Positions 40,032 to 49,921 are shown, numbered from the stretch's first letter. The stretch is DNA of 64,000 nt from Brevundimonas diminuta (GCF_022654015.1 NZ_CP073063.1:1798001-1862000), one strand, 5' to 3'. Program-made: numbers and translations. The notes: a model not told the origin generated them from the letters alone.

Positions 40032-42281
40032 ATGCGCACCCTTCTTCTCGCCTCGACCATCCTCCTGTCCGCCAGTTCGGCGCTTGCGCAGGAGACGCCC
40101 TCCAACATCCTGACGCCCGAGCGGGTGTTTTCCAGCCCCAGCCTTAACGGGCCGGTGGCCAAGGGGGTCAGCCTGTCGCCGGATGGGCAGCTGGTCGCCT
40201 TCCTGCGCTCGCGCGAGGACAATGTGGATGTGCAGGATCTGTGGGCCGCGCCGACGGGCGAGGGCGAACCCTACAAGCTGATCGACGCACGGGCGCTGGT
40301 GCCCGACGCCGGCGAACTGTCGGAGGCCGAAAAGGCCCGGCGCGAGCGGATGCGGATCAGCGCGCGCGGCGTGGTCGAATATTCGTGGGACCAACAGGGC
40401 CGCTACATCCTGGCGCCGCTGGAAGGCGACATCTTCCTGGCGAACCGGGCGGACGGCAAGGTGCGCCGCCTGACCGAGACGCCGGCTGACGAGATCGACG
40501 CCAAGGTGTCGCCGAAGGGCAGCTATGTCTCCTATGTCCGCGATCAGAATCTGGTCGTCTATGATCTGGCGAGCGGCAAGGAGACGCCGATCACCGATGA
40601 CGGCGCGGGCCTGATCACCTGGGCCACGGCCGAGTTCATCGCCCAGGAGGAGATGGATCGCGACACCGGATACTGGTGGAGCCCCGACGAGCGCTACATC
40701 GCGATGACGCGCGTGGACGAGAGCCCGGTCGACATCGTGCCGCGCTTCGAAATCACCGGCGGCGGCGCGACGATGGTGGAGCAACGCTATCCGCGCGCGG
40801 GCCGGCCCAATGCGGTGGTCGAACTGTATGTGCGCGACCTGCAGGGCGGGGGACGGGTCAAGGTGGACCTGGGATCCAACACCGACATCTATCTGGCGCG
40901 GGTGAACTGGTCCGGCGACGGCAAGACCCTGTATGTCCAGCGCCAGTCGCGCGACCAGAAGACTTTAGACCTGCTGAGCGTCGATCCGACGACCGGCGCA
41001 TCACGGGTGATCCTGAGCCAGAAGGCGCAGGCCTGGGTCGATTTGAACGACGATTTCCGCGTCCTGTCGGACGGCCGGTTCATCTGGTCCAATGAGGATT
41101 CGGGCTGGCGGCACCTGTACCTGTATGACCGCAACGGGCGACGGCTGCGGGCCATCACGCGCGGCGACTTTCCGGTCAAACATCTGGACGGCGTCAACGA
41201 ACAGACTGGCGATGTCTATTTCACCGCCTCGATGCGCGACGGCAAGGAGCTGCCGATCGAGCAGCAGATGTTCCGCGCCAATCTGAACCGCACGGTCGAT
41301 CCGGTCGCGGTGACGCCCGGCGGCGGCTGGTGGACCGTGTCGGTCAACGGCCCGGCGACGGCCTATGTCGGCAACTATTCCGACCCGGCGACGCCGACGC
41401 AATCGGCCCTGTACCGTATCGACGGCACGCGCGTGCGCTGGATCGAAGAGAACAAGCTCGACGCCAGCCATCCGTTCGCGCCGTATGTCTCGCGCCTGCG
41501 CACGCCCGAGTTCGGCACGATGCAGAGCCACGGCCAGACCCTGGTGTGGCGCATGACCACGCCGCCCGACTTCGATCCGGCGAAGAAATACCCGGTGGTG
41601 ATGCAGGTCTATGGCGGCCCCGGCACCGGGGCGGGCGTGCAGAAGAGCTGGCAGCCGCTGACCAACCAGTTGCTGACAGAGGCGGGCTACATCGTCTTCC
41701 GCGTCGACAATCGCGGCGAAGGTGACCGGTCGCAAGCGTTCGAGACCAGCATCTATCGCCGTCTGGGCATTCCGGCGGTCGAGGATCAGGCCCAGGCCGC
41801 GCAATGGCTGAAGACCCTGCCTTACGTCGATGCCGACCATATCGCGGTGATGGGCTGGAGCTTCGGCGGCTTCCTCAGCCTGCTGACACTGACGGACAAG
41901 GACGCCAGCCTGGCCTCGGCCCTGGCGGGCGCGGCGCCGACGGAGTGGAGCCTGTACGACACCCACTATACCGAACGGTATATGTCCACGCCCCAGGCCA
42001 ATCCGGAGGGCTATGCCGCCACCGACGTCCTGCCGCGGCTGGATGACATGACGGGGCGGCTGCTGCTGCTGCACGGCATGGCCGACGACAACGTCATCTT
42101 CGGCAATGCGACGCGCGTCATCGACGCCTTGCAGGCCAAGAGCGTGCCGTTCGAGATGATGCTCTATCCCGGCCAGCGGCATGGCGTCCGCGGCGATCCG
42201 AGGCAACTGCAACAATGGCGCACCTATCTGGACTTCCTAGACCGCACGATCGGAAAGCGGGCCGAACCCAAGGCCGACTGA
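40032..42281 (+). CDS. Dipeptidyl-peptidase IV-like serine peptidase (S9 family)
   Basis: A 749-residue protein. The signal peptide 'MRTLLLASTILLSASSALAQ' places it in the periplasm. An eight-bladed propeller (~40-480) with DPP-IV N-domain features ('EFIAQEEMDRDTGYWWSPD', the Glu-Glu motif binding the substrate N-terminus) precedes a hydrolase domain with 'QVYGGPGTG', S610 in GWSFGG, D685 in 'HGMADDNV' and H717 in 'GQRHGV'. It removes Xaa-Pro/Ala dipeptides from peptides. 'YDTHYTERYMSTP' is the DPP-IV-specific loop. The next gene begins inside its 3' end by 67 bases. Confidence 0.93.
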   Translation: MRTLLLASTILLSASSALAQETPSNILTPERVFSSPSLNGPVAKGVSLSPDGQLVAFLRSREDNVDVQDLWAAPTGEGEPYKLIDARALVPDAGELSEAEKARRERMRISARGVVEYSWDQQGRYILAPLEGDIFLANRADGKVRRLTETPADEIDAKVSPKGSYVSYVRDQNLVVYDLASGKETPITDDGAGLITWATAEFIAQEEMDRDTGYWWSPDERYIAMTRVDESPVDIVPRFEITGGGATMVEQRYPRAGRPNAVVELYVRDLQGGGRVKVDLGSNTDIYLARVNWSGDGKTLYVQRQSRDQKTLDLLSVDPTTGASRVILSQKAQAWVDLNDDFRVLSDGRFIWSNEDSGWRHLYLYDRNGRRLRAITRGDFPVKHLDGVNEQTGDVYFTASMRDGKELPIEQQMFRANLNRTVDPVAVTPGGGWWTVSVNGPATAYVGNYSDPATPTQSALYRIDGTRVRWIEENKLDASHPFAPYVSRLRTPEFGTMQSHGQTLVWRMTTPPDFDPAKKYPVVMQVYGGPGTGAGVQKSWQPLTNQLLTEAGYIVFRVDNRGEGDRSQAFETSIYRRLGIPAVEDQAQAAQWLKTLPYVDADHIAVMGWSFGGFLSLLTLTDKDASLASALAGAAPTEWSLYDTHYTERYMSTPQANPEGYAATDVLPRLDDMTGRLLLLHGMADDNVIFGNATRVIDALQAKSVPFEMMLYPGQRHGVRGDPRQLQQWRTYLDFLDRTIGKRAEPKAD

Positions 42282-43708
42282 GTCTGGCGGCTGCGGTCGC
42301 GCTGGCCCTCGCGGGCTGCGTGACCGGGCAGGGCGCCTATCCGACTGCATCCGCAGTGGTTGCGGCGGGGCGGGCGAACGACAGCGCCCATTCGGTGCTG
42401 GTCTGGAACGCGACATCACCCAGCCGGGGCGTGTCGGCGATTTCCGGCATGCCGATCCTGCTGAAGGACAATATCGAGACGGCGGACATGCCGACCACCG
42501 CCGGATCGTTGGCGCTGGCGAACAATGCGCCGGGACGGGACGCGCCGCTGGTCGGGCGACTGCGCGCCGCCGGGGCCATAATCGTCGGCAAGACCAACCT
42601 GTCGGAATGGGCCAATATCCGGTCCTCGGACTCGATCAGCGGCTGGAGCGCCGTCGGCGGCCAGACGCTGAACCCCTATGATCCCGCGCGCACGCCTTGT
42701 GGGTCGTCGTCCGGCAGCGGGGCGGCGGTGGCGTTGGGGCTGACGCCCGTCGCCATTGGAACGGAGACGGACGGGTCGATCACCTGCCCGGCGTCGGTCA
42801 ACGGCGTGGTCGGGTTCAAACCGACCGTTGGCCTGGTCTCGCGCACCCACATTGTGCCGATCAGCCATTCGCAGGACACGGCCGGGCCGATGGCGACGAC
42901 CGTCAGGGATGCGGCCAGGGTGCTGACGGTCATCGCGGGGTCCGATCCGGCCGATCCGGCGACGGTCGAGGCCGATGCGCGCAAGGTCGACTTCGCGGCC
43001 GGGCTGGACGCCAATGGGCTGCGCGGCGCGCGGATCGGGGTGATGCGGTTCCTGAAAGGCTACTCGCCCGAAACCCAGGCGGTGTTCGAGCAGAACCTGA
43101 AGGCCCTGCGCGATGCCGGCGCCGTGCTGGTCGACCTGCCAGACGGCCCGGATGGCCGGGTCATAGGCGCGGCCGAATTCAAGGTGCTGCTCTATGAGCT
43201 GAAGCACGATCTGAACGCCTATCTGGCCTCCACCAACCCGCAGCAGGTCCGCACCCGCACTCTGGCCGACGTCATCGCCTTCAACGCCGCCGAACCACGC
43301 GAGACGGTGCTGTTCGGTCAGGACATCTTCGAGCGCGCCCAGTCGATGGGCGATTTGACCGATGCTGACTATCTGGAGGCGCGCGCGACCTCGCTTAGAC
43401 TGGCGGGGCCGGAGGGCATCGATCGACTGATGAGGGACAATGGCGTGATCGCCCTGATCGCGCCCACCACGTCGCGCGCCTGGACCAACGATCCCAAGGA
43501 CGACGACGACATGCAGGGATCGGCCAGCCAGCTGGCCGCCGTCGCCGGCTATCCGCACCTGACCGTGCCGATGGGCTTTGATCGGGGAATGCCCGTGGGA
43601 ATCAGCTTCCTCGGCGGGAAGTGGGACGATGCGCGCATCCTTTCGCTGGGTTACGCCTTCGAACAGGTGACCCAGGCCAGACGGCCGCCGCCTGGCGTTC
43701 GACGCTGA
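42215..43708 (+). CDS. Amidase-signature family amidase, exported lipoprotein
   Basis: A 497-residue protein. The Ser-cisSer-Lys triad is K84 ('PILLKDNIE'), S164 ('CGSSSGSG') and S188 ('[12 protein letters not shown]'), with the 24-residue Ser spacing of the family. '[17 protein letters not shown]' ends in a lipobox, so it is likely anchored facing the periplasm. It is probably a peptide or aryl amidase. It overlaps the peptidase by 67 bp. A start further in would lose the signal, so ATG 42215 is kept, although its N-region (~22 residues) is long. Together with the peptidase it suggests extracytoplasmic peptide breakdown. Confidence 0.88.
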   Translation: MAHLSGLPRPHDRKAGRTQGRLSLAAAVALALAGCVTGQGAYPTASAVVAAGRANDSAHSVLVWNATSPSRGVSAISGMPILLKDNIETADMPTTAGSLALANNAPGRDAPLVGRLRAAGAIIVGKTNLSEWANIRSSDSISGWSAVGGQTLNPYDPARTPCGSSSGSGAAVALGLTPVAIGTETDGSITCPASVNGVVGFKPTVGLVSRTHIVPISHSQDTAGPMATTVRDAARVLTVIAGSDPADPATVEADARKVDFAAGLDANGLRGARIGVMRFLKGYSPETQAVFEQNLKALRDAGAVLVDLPDGPDGRVIGAAEFKVLLYELKHDLNAYLASTNPQQVRTRTLADVIAFNAAEPRETVLFGQDIFERAQSMGDLTDADYLEARATSLRLAGPEGIDRLMRDNGVIALIAPTTSRAWTNDPKDDDDMQGSASQLAAVAGYPHLTVPMGFDRGMPVGISFLGGKWDDARILSLGYAFEQVTQARRPPPGVRR

Positions 43709-43780
43709 CATCCTTTGGGGCGGCCGCCGAGAGTGCGGCATGTGCAGATTTAGCCTGAACGTCACGTCGACGATCGCGGC

Positions 43781-44059
43781 ATGAGCGACCTGATCGCCAA
43801 TATAGTCGGCTCAGCGGCTGCGATCTGCTCGATCACCAGCTTCGCGCCGCAGGCGGTCAAGATCTGGAAGGAGCGCGACGCGTCGTCGGTCAGCTTGAAG
43901 ACCTACTCCCTGACGGTGACCTGCTTCGTGCTGTGGGTCGTCTATGGCGTCATGACGCAGGCCTGGCCTGTTACGGTCGCCAACGCCTGCGCCCTGGTGA
44001 TGGCGTCCGGCGTGCTGGTGATGAAGTGGCGGTTCCGTGACGGCGATCCGGAGAAGTGA
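43781..44059 (+). CDS. SemiSWEET-type sugar transporter
   Basis: A 92-residue protein with three helices. 'FAPQAVKIWKERDASSVSLKTYSL' carries the PQ-loop of SemiSWEETs, and 'CFVLWVVYGV' and 'VTVANACALVMASGVLVMKW' are TM2 and TM3. It forms a dimer that passes sugars down a gradient. The gene stands alone between the amidase and SCP2 genes. Confidence 0.88.
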   Translation: MSDLIANIVGSAAAICSITSFAPQAVKIWKERDASSVSLKTYSLTVTCFVLWVVYGVMTQAWPVTVANACALVMASGVLVMKWRFRDGDPEK

Positions 44060-44145
44060 TCAGACCTTTCCCCGACGTGATCTTGGCGCCCCCGCCGATG
44101 CGGGCTAACCCGTAGTCCACAACGTCCAACAGGGAGACGCCCCCA

Positions 44146-44451
44146 ATGCCCGATCTCGCACAAGTCACCGAACACATCCGCGGCGCCGTCGGCGACAACT
44201 CCGGCCTCGGCAAGACCGTCAAGCTCGACCTCGGCGACGAGGGCAAGATCTTCATCGACGGCACCTCCACGCCGAATACGGTGACGAACGAGGATAAGCC
44301 CGCCGACGCCACCGTCTCGATGAAGTGGGATGACTTCATGGCTCTGTCGGAAGGCAAGCTGGACCCGATGATGGCCTTCATGCAGGGCAAGCTGAAGATC
44401 GCCGGCGACATGATGATCGCCCAGAAGCTGGCTCCGCTGCTGAAGCGCTGA
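44146..44451 (+). CDS. SCP2 sterol-binding-domain protein
   Basis: A 101-residue single SCP2 domain. 'VKLDLGDEGKIFIDGTS', 'DATVSMKWDDFMALSEGKLDPMMAFMQGKLKIAGDMMIAQKLAPLL' is the complete lipid-binding module. It binds hydrophobic ligands such as acyl-CoA or sterol-like lipids in the cytoplasm. An acyl-CoA dehydrogenase follows after a terminator, so a shared acyl pathway is possible. Confidence 0.9.
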   Translation: MPDLAQVTEHIRGAVGDNSGLGKTVKLDLGDEGKIFIDGTSTPNTVTNEDKPADATVSMKWDDFMALSEGKLDPMMAFMQGKLKIAGDMMIAQKLAPLLKR

Positions 44452-44476
44452 TGCCGGTCTGAACGACCAGTTATGG

Positions 44477-44510
44477 CGGCGCGGCTCCCGACCAGGGGCC
44501 GCGCCGTTTT
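44477..44510 (+). terminator. Intrinsic terminator after SCP2 gene
   Basis: CGGCGCGGC (44477-44485) pairs with GCCGCGCCG (44498-44506), a 9-bp GC stem, followed by TTTT. Confidence 0.8.
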
Positions 44511-44556
44511 CGTATCGAGCGCTCGACAGAAGCGCGAACGGGAAAGAGGAAACGAC

Positions 44557-45768
44557 ATGGACTTCAAACATTCCGACCGCGCCCTGGATTGGCACGCCCG
44601 CGTCCGTCGCTTCCTGGACGAGCAGGTCATCCCGCGCGAAGCCGAATATTTCGCCCAGGTGCGCGAGGATTCGAACCGTCAGCCGCCGGTTATGGAGACG
44701 ATGAAGGCGGCCGCGAAGGAAGCCGGACTGTGGAACATGTTCCTGCCGGGCGACCACGGAGCGGGTCTGACCAATCTGGAATACGCGCCGCTGGCCGAGA
44801 TGATGGGGCGGCATCTGTGGTCGGCCGAGGTGTTCAACTGCAACGCCCCCGACACCGGCAATATGGAGGTGCTCCATATGTACGGGAACGCCGAGCAACA
44901 GGCGCGCTGGCTGAAGCCCCTGATGGCGGGCGAAATCCGTTCGGCCTTCCTGATGACCGAGCCTGAGGTCGCCTCGTCCGACGCCACCAACATCCAGACC
45001 CGGATCGAGCGAGACGGCGACCACTATGTCATCAATGGCCGTAAATGGTGGTCGACCAATATGGGCCATCCGAACCTGGCCGTGACCATCGTCATGGGCA
45101 AGACCGACCCCGACGCCGCATCCCACGCCCAGCAGTCGCAGATCATCGTGCCGGCCGACACGCCGGGATTCCGCGTCGAGCGGATGCTGTCGGTGTTCGG
45201 CTATGACGAAAAGCCGATCGGTCATGCCGAGGTCGTGCTGGAGAACGTCCGCGTGCCGGTCGAGAACCTGATCGCCGGCGAGGGCAGGGGCTTCGAAATC
45301 GCCCAGGGACGGCTTGGCCCGGGCCGTATTCACCACTGCATGCGCACCATCGGTGCGGCCGAGCGGGCGCTGGAGCTGATGGTGACGCGGCTGCTGAACC
45401 GAACGGCGTTCAACAAGCAGTTGGCGGAACACTCGGTTTGGGAACAGCGCGTCGCCGAAGCCCGCACCAACATCGAGATGTGCCGCCTGCTGGTGCTGAA
45501 GGCCGCCTGGATGATGGATCAGGCGGGGGCCAAGAACGCCCGCTCCGAGATCGCGCAGATCAAGGTCGCTGCGCCGAGGATGGCCTTGCAGATCATCGAC
45601 GACGCCATTCAGGCGTTCGGCGGCGCCGGTGTGTCAGGCGACACGCCTCTGGCCGAGCTTTACGCGGGTGTCCGCACCTTGCGCATCGCCGACGGCCCGG
45701 ATGAGGTCCACAATCGCACCATCGCTCGGTTGGAATACGCTAAACATGGCGGCAGACCGATGCGCTGA
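44557..45768 (+). CDS. Acyl-CoA dehydrogenase
   Basis: A 403-residue flavoprotein from ATG 44557 (AAAGAGGA upstream). '[16 protein letters not shown]' is the N-terminal helix domain. '[19 protein letters not shown]' and '[12 protein letters not shown]' form the FAD/acyl site. '[24 protein letters not shown]', '[28 protein letters not shown]' and '[20 protein letters not shown]' are the C-terminal helical domain. The H-N-R end and the G-x-G-x-S region are of the long/branched ACAD11-like group. It oxidises an acyl-CoA to the enoyl-CoA. Confidence 0.93.
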   Translation: MDFKHSDRALDWHARVRRFLDEQVIPREAEYFAQVREDSNRQPPVMETMKAAAKEAGLWNMFLPGDHGAGLTNLEYAPLAEMMGRHLWSAEVFNCNAPDTGNMEVLHMYGNAEQQARWLKPLMAGEIRSAFLMTEPEVASSDATNIQTRIERDGDHYVINGRKWWSTNMGHPNLAVTIVMGKTDPDAASHAQQSQIIVPADTPGFRVERMLSVFGYDEKPIGHAEVVLENVRVPVENLIAGEGRGFEIAQGRLGPGRIHHCMRTIGAAERALELMVTRLLNRTAFNKQLAEHSVWEQRVAEARTNIEMCRLLVLKAAWMMDQAGAKNARSEIAQIKVAAPRMALQIIDDAIQAFGGAGVSGDTPLAELYAGVRTLRIADGPDEVHNRTIARLEYAKHGGRPMR

Positions 45769-45870
45769 TGGGTGATCTCGAACGGCAAGTGTCTGGGAAC
45801 CTTGGCCTTGTTGGTGCGTTTGTTGGGCACTGACAAGGCGCTGGGGCTGGTGTCGGACGGGACAGCTGAC

Positions 45871-48030
45871 ATGAATGCGCGCTCCGAGCCCGACCCGCGG
45901 CTTACGTCTGACGTGGCGCGGTTCAAGGCCGTGCGTTCACGCATGATCGATCTGGCTGAAGGTTTGTCTGCCGAGGATCTGTCGGCCCAGTCGATGGCGG
46001 ATTGCAGCCCCGGCAAATGGCATCTGGCGCACACCAGCTGGTTTTTCGAGGCGATGATCCTGTCGTCCGATCCTGAATACCAGCCTGTCGATCCGCGGTT
46101 TCAGCAGCTGTTCAACTCCTACTATGAGGCCTTGGGCGAGCGGGTCATGCGGGACCAGCGTGGGCTGATGACCCGGCCGTCGGTGGACGAGGTCCTGGCT
46201 TATCGACGCGAGATCGACCGCCGCATGATCGCGTGGTTGGCGCAGGGCGAGACCAGCGGCCATCAACGCTATCTGTTCGAGCTGGGTTTGCACCACGACC
46301 AGCAGCATCAGGAGCTTTTCCTGATGGATATGCTGAACCTGATGTCGCGCTCTCCGCTCGACCCCGGAGCCTATGAGATCGAGCCCAGAGCCGAGACGCT
46401 TCAGATCAGGCGCGGCGGAGCGGTGGCGTTCGACGGCGGTCTGGTGACGATCGGCCATGACCAATCGGGCTTCGCCTTCGACAATGAGGGGCCTGCGCAC
46501 CGTGTCTGGCTGGAGCCGTTCGCTCTGGCTGCGGATCTGGTGACGAACGGCGAGTGGATCGCCTTCATCCAGGATGGCGGCTATTCGCGTTCCGACCTGT
46601 GGCTGTCGGACGGCTGGGCGACGATCAAGGCTGAGGGCTGGATCGCGCCGCTGTACTGGCGTCGCGACGATGGCGATTGGACCGTGATGGGTTTGACGGG
46701 GCGTACACTTGTTGATCCTGCCGCGCCGGTTCGCCACATCAGCTTTTATGAGGCTGACGCCTACGCCCGCTGGGCGGGCAAGCGTCTGCCGTCCGAGGCG
46801 GAATGGGAACATGCCGCCGCCTCTTCGCCTGATGCGTTCTCGAACCTGGCTGGCGAAGTGTGGCAGTGGACGTCCAGCGCCTATGCGCCCTATCCCGGCT
46901 TCCAGCCGACGCCGGGCACCGCCGCCGAATACAACGGCAAGTTCATGGCCAATCAGATGGTTCTGCGGGGCGGATCGTTCGCCACGCCGCCGGGGCATGA
47001 CCGCATCACCTATCGCAACTTCTTCTATCCCCAACAGAGGTGGGCCTTCATGGGTTTGAGACTGGCTGAAGACCGGACCGTGGCGCGAGACGCCGCCGCG
47101 GACGACGCCCAAACCGCCGCCTTTCGAAAGGATATGATCGAAGGGCTGTCGCGCGCGCAAAAGGCCGTGCCGCCGAAGTGGTTCTATGACGCGGATGGAT
47201 CGCGCCTGTTCGAAGACATCACCGTGCTGCCCGAATACTATCCGACCCGGCAAGAAATGGCGCTGTTGCGCGATCGCGCGGCGGAATTGACGGCCGACTT
47301 CGGCCCCGACGCGGTGCTGGTCGAATTTGGATCCGGCGCCAGCGAGAAGACGCGGATCTTGTTGGACGCCGCTGTCGATCTCGGCGCCTACGTCCCCCTC
47401 GACATCAGCGAGAGCGCCTTGATGGACGCCGCCATTCGCGTCCGCGCTGATTATCCAAACCTGCGCGTGCAGCCGGTTCTGGGGGACTTCGAGCATTTAG
47501 CGCCGCTGCCCGATGACCTGCCGTCGGGGCGACGGATCGGCTTCTTCCCCGGCTCGACCATCGGCAATCTGCAACCGGACGAGGCCGAAGCATTCCTGGC
47601 CGCGGCGCGTCGGATGCTGGGCGAGGGGGCGTTGTTCATTCTGGGCGTCGATCTGGTCAAGGATCCGGCGATCCTGGTCGCCGCCTATGACGACAGCCAG
47701 GGCGTGACGGCGGCCTTCAATCGCAATGTTCTGATCCGCGCCAACATTGAGCTGGATGCTGATTTCGACGTGGACGCCTTTGTTCACCGCGCCGTGTGGA
47801 ACCCGGACGCCTCGCGCATGGAAATGCATCTGCAAGCGATTGCGCCGACGACCGCGCGCATCGGAGATCGGACATTCCGCTTCATGAGCGGCGAGACGAT
47901 CCACACCGAAAGCTCGCGCAAGTTCACGCCTGAGTCGATCCAGACCATGGCGGCCGCCGCCGGCTGGACGGTCGTCCGCATCGACACCTCTCCGGCGCCG
48001 AGCGTGGCCTTGGCGGTCCTGCGCGCCTGA
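45871..48030 (+). CDS. EgtB-EgtD fusion: ergothioneine biosynthesis
   Basis: A 719-residue bifunctional protein. Residues ~1-400 are EgtB: a DinB-like domain with iron-ligand candidates H51 ('GKWHLAHTSWFFE') and H142/H146 in 'LHHDQQHQEL', then an FGE-like sulfatase-modifying domain ending 'VLRGGSFATP...AFMGLRLAED'. Residues ~411-719 are EgtD, the histidine trimethyltransferase: 'PPKWFYDADGSRLFEDITVLPEYYPTRQE', the SAM loop 'VEFGSGASEKTR' and 'FFPGSTIGNL'. The methyltransferase makes hercynine and EgtB joins sulfur (gamma-Glu-Cys or Cys) to it. Most bacteria encode these separately; the fungal Egt1 fusion has the reverse order. No EgtC/EgtE is nearby. ATG 45871 matches EgtB N-termini better than the GTG at 45772. 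Confidence 0.92.
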   Translation: MNARSEPDPRLTSDVARFKAVRSRMIDLAEGLSAEDLSAQSMADCSPGKWHLAHTSWFFEAMILSSDPEYQPVDPRFQQLFNSYYEALGERVMRDQRGLMTRPSVDEVLAYRREIDRRMIAWLAQGETSGHQRYLFELGLHHDQQHQELFLMDMLNLMSRSPLDPGAYEIEPRAETLQIRRGGAVAFDGGLVTIGHDQSGFAFDNEGPAHRVWLEPFALAADLVTNGEWIAFIQDGGYSRSDLWLSDGWATIKAEGWIAPLYWRRDDGDWTVMGLTGRTLVDPAAPVRHISFYEADAYARWAGKRLPSEAEWEHAAASSPDAFSNLAGEVWQWTSSAYAPYPGFQPTPGTAAEYNGKFMANQMVLRGGSFATPPGHDRITYRNFFYPQQRWAFMGLRLAEDRTVARDAAADDAQTAAFRKDMIEGLSRAQKAVPPKWFYDADGSRLFEDITVLPEYYPTRQEMALLRDRAAELTADFGPDAVLVEFGSGASEKTRILLDAAVDLGAYVPLDISESALMDAAIRVRADYPNLRVQPVLGDFEHLAPLPDDLPSGRRIGFFPGSTIGNLQPDEAEAFLAAARRMLGEGALFILGVDLVKDPAILVAAYDDSQGVTAAFNRNVLIRANIELDADFDVDAFVHRAVWNPDASRMEMHLQAIAPTTARIGDRTFRFMSGETIHTESSRKFTPESIQTMAAAAGWTVVRIDTSPAPSVALAVLRA

Positions 48031-48063
48031 GCCGAATGCGCGGCTGATCGCGGACAAGAAAAA

Positions 48064-48091
48064 GGGCGGCGCATCGTTCGATGGGCCGCCC
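48064..48091. terminator. Bidirectional terminator between convergent genes
   Basis: GGGCGGC (48064-48070) and GCCGCCC (48085-48091) close a stem that also contains CATCG/CGATG. A-rich bases lie on the left and TGTTTG on the right. It can end the EgtB-EgtD transcript and the KGG-protein transcript. Confidence 0.7.
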
Positions 48092-48113
48092 TGTTTGTAT
48101 CGAGTTTCGCCGA

Positions 48114-48335
48114 CTATTGTCCGTCGGCTGCGTCCGTATCTTTCTTGGTCCCGTGCGACGCTTCGCCACCCTTGCGGCCGGCCTGTGCGGCGAGGCTGCG
48201 GTCTTGGGAGAAGCTGCGTTTTTCGCTGGGGACGCTGGCGCCCCCTTTGCGCGCGATTTCGCGCTGACGCTCGGGATCCATGGAGGCGAAACCTCGCTTG
48301 GAAACGCCGGAGGGGCGTGTGGGTTGGCTGTCCAT
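48114..48335 (-). CDS. KGG-repeat stress protein (YciG-like)
   Basis: A 73-residue hydrophilic protein with two KGG repeats: 'REIARKGGASVPSEKRSFSQDRSLAAQAGRKGGEASHG'. This is the signature of small general-stress proteins of the YciG/con-10 type. It is likely disordered and cytoplasmic. ATG 48335 follows AAAGGAA. It is neighbour to another small stress-like gene and a DUF883 gene, suggesting a shared general stress response. Confidence 0.85.
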   Translation of the reverse strand: MDSQPTRPSGVSKRGFASMDPERQREIARKGGASVPSEKRSFSQDRSLAAQAGRKGGEASHGTKKDTDAADGQ

Positions 48336-48451
48336 CGTGTTCCTTTCAGTGCTGCCGTTGCGCTTGCTGAAGTGAACCCAGTGACTCGGTGACGGTTCCG
48401 TAGGGAACTCGGTTTTACTGTCGCGATCCTCAAGCGCGCGTGAGTTTGACT

Positions 48452-48613
48452 TCAGCCAGCGCCGTAAGGCCGCGAATCACCTTCGCCGCCATCATCCGGT
48501 TCCATCGGCGGAACTTCATCGGGGGTGTCTGAAGGCTGTATTTCCGGCTGCTGCGCCGGCTCAGGCTGGATCTCGGGTTGCGGCGTGGTCGGAGTGGGTT
48601 CGATATAGGTCAT
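48452..48613 (-). CDS. Small Pro/Glu-rich protein (53 aa)
   Basis: Read directly from the sequence: ATG at 48613, AAGGA seven bases upstream, TGA at 48452-48454. The 53 residues are MTYIEPTPTT...RPYGAG, with two 'PEIQP' units and an acidic C-terminal half ('DEVPPMEPDDGGEGD'). It has no hydrophobic segment and is probably disordered. It lies between the KGG gene and the divergent DUF883 gene. Codon use is typical of the genome. No family is recognised. Confidence 0.55.
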   Translation of the reverse strand: MTYIEPTPTTPQPEIQPEPAQQPEIQPSDTPDEVPPMEPDDGGEGDSRPYGAG

Positions 48614-48716
48614 GAGCGGGTCCTTGTGCGATCAACCAACGCACCCCGATCGCCCGCGTTCAAAAAGGAACCATGGGTCGCAACGCCGGTTTGTTCAGCG
48701 AACCACGGAGATCGAC

Positions 48717-49010
48717 ATGACCAACACCCCGATAAGCGCGACATCACCCGACGACATCGTCCTAGAGGACGATGATCTGACCCAACGTCTGGACCGACAG
48801 GCGGACGCAATCCTCGCCCAAGGCGAAGGCCGTAGCTTTGGCAAGACCACGTCGGTCCGTCAGGCCGTCAGAGAAGATGCAGGCCTGGTGCGTGAGAAGA
48901 TTTCCGGCCGCGTTCATCGCGTGCAGGAAGACATTCAGGACAATCCCATGAAGGCGACGCTCTACGCATTGGGCATCGGCGTCATCATCGGCATGATCCT
49001 GCGGCGCTAA
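48717..49010 (+). CDS. DUF883/ElaB-like membrane-anchored protein
   Basis: A 97-residue protein. A helical amphipathic body ('RQAVREDAGLVREKISGRVHRVQEDIQDNP') precedes one C-terminal helix 'MKATLYALGIGVIIGMILRR', as in ElaB/YqjD/DUF883 proteins that anchor to the inner membrane and in Escherichia coli bind ribosomes in stationary phase. ATG at 48717 follows GGAG. The context of small stress proteins supports a stress role. Confidence 0.82.
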   Translation: MTNTPISATSPDDIVLEDDDLTQRLDRQADAILAQGEGRSFGKTTSVRQAVREDAGLVREKISGRVHRVQEDIQDNPMKATLYALGIGVIIGMILRR

Positions 49011-49028
49011 GCCACACGATCAGCAGGC

Positions 49029-49730
49029 TCAGGCAGGCCCCGACGGCTCACGCTGGATCGGGGCCTGTCGCATTGCGGCGTCAGACACGAACGGGTTGGT
49101 CCGTCGCTCTTCACCAAAGGTGGAGATCGGCCCGTGGCCCGGCACAAAGGTGACGTCGTCGCCCAAGGGCCAGAGCTTTTCGATCACCGAGCGGATCAAT
49201 GCGGGCGGATCGCTCATCGGGAAGTCGGTGCGACCGACCGAACCCTTGAACAGAACGTCGCCGACCTGAGCGAATCGCGCCGCGCGATTGAAGAAGATGA
49301 CGTGCCCGGGCGTATGGCCGGGGCAGTGACGCACGTCCCAGGTCGTTTCGCCCAGCGTGACGGTGTCGCCATCTTCCAACCAGCGGTCAGGCGTGAAGGG
49401 GCGAGCGTCGGGCAGGCCGTACATCCGGCCGCTTTCCACGATTCGGTCGATCCAGAACTGGTCGGCCTTCTGAGGGCCGGTGATCTGGGCGCCGGTCTTT
49501 TCCTGCATTTCTGCTGCGCCGCCCGCGTGATCCAGATGGCCGTGGGTGATCCAGATCTGATCCAGCGTCAGGCCGCGCCGCGTGACCTCACCCAGGACTA
49601 CGTCGACCGAACCGCCGGGATCGATCACGGCGGCCTTGTTGGTGGCGGTGCACCAGACGGTCGTGCAGTTCTGTTGAAGCGGGGTGACGGGCGTGACGAA
49701 GACGCCGATGGGGGAGGCGGGTTGGCTCAT
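49029..49730 (-). CDS. Metallo-beta-lactamase-fold hydrolase (glyoxalase II/YcbL-like)
   Basis: A 233-residue protein from ATG 49730. 'THGHLDHAGG' is the HxHxDH metal site, then 'HCPGHTPGHVIFF' and 'VGDVLFKGSVGRTDFP', and 'FVPGHGPIST' supplies the last His. The order and 'QQNCTTVWC' start match YcbL-type glyoxalase II-like enzymes that hydrolyse thioesters such as S-lactoylglutathione. It is divergent from tig. The Shine-Dalgarno is weak. Confidence 0.9.
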   Translation of the reverse strand: MSQPASPIGVFVTPVTPLQQNCTTVWCTATNKAAVIDPGGSVDVVLGEVTRRGLTLDQIWITHGHLDHAGGAAEMQEKTGAQITGPQKADQFWIDRIVESGRMYGLPDARPFTPDRWLEDGDTVTLGETTWDVRHCPGHTPGHVIFFNRAARFAQVGDVLFKGSVGRTDFPMSDPPALIRSVIEKLWPLGDDVTFVPGHGPISTFGEERRTNPFVSDAAMRQAPIQREPSGPA

Positions 49731-49921
49731 TTGGTCAACATAGCCACGCAAAGGCCGCGAAACCACCGGCTCTGACCACGCCCGCGTTGACCTTTCGGGC
49801 CCTTCTCGACATAAGGGCGGGCTTCGAGGCGCCGCTCCACACGGGGCGGCCTTCTTGCTTTATCCATTCCGCGCCGGCCGTCTCGATGGCTCATGCGCCC
49901 CAGAGCGTCAGAATCCCGACC

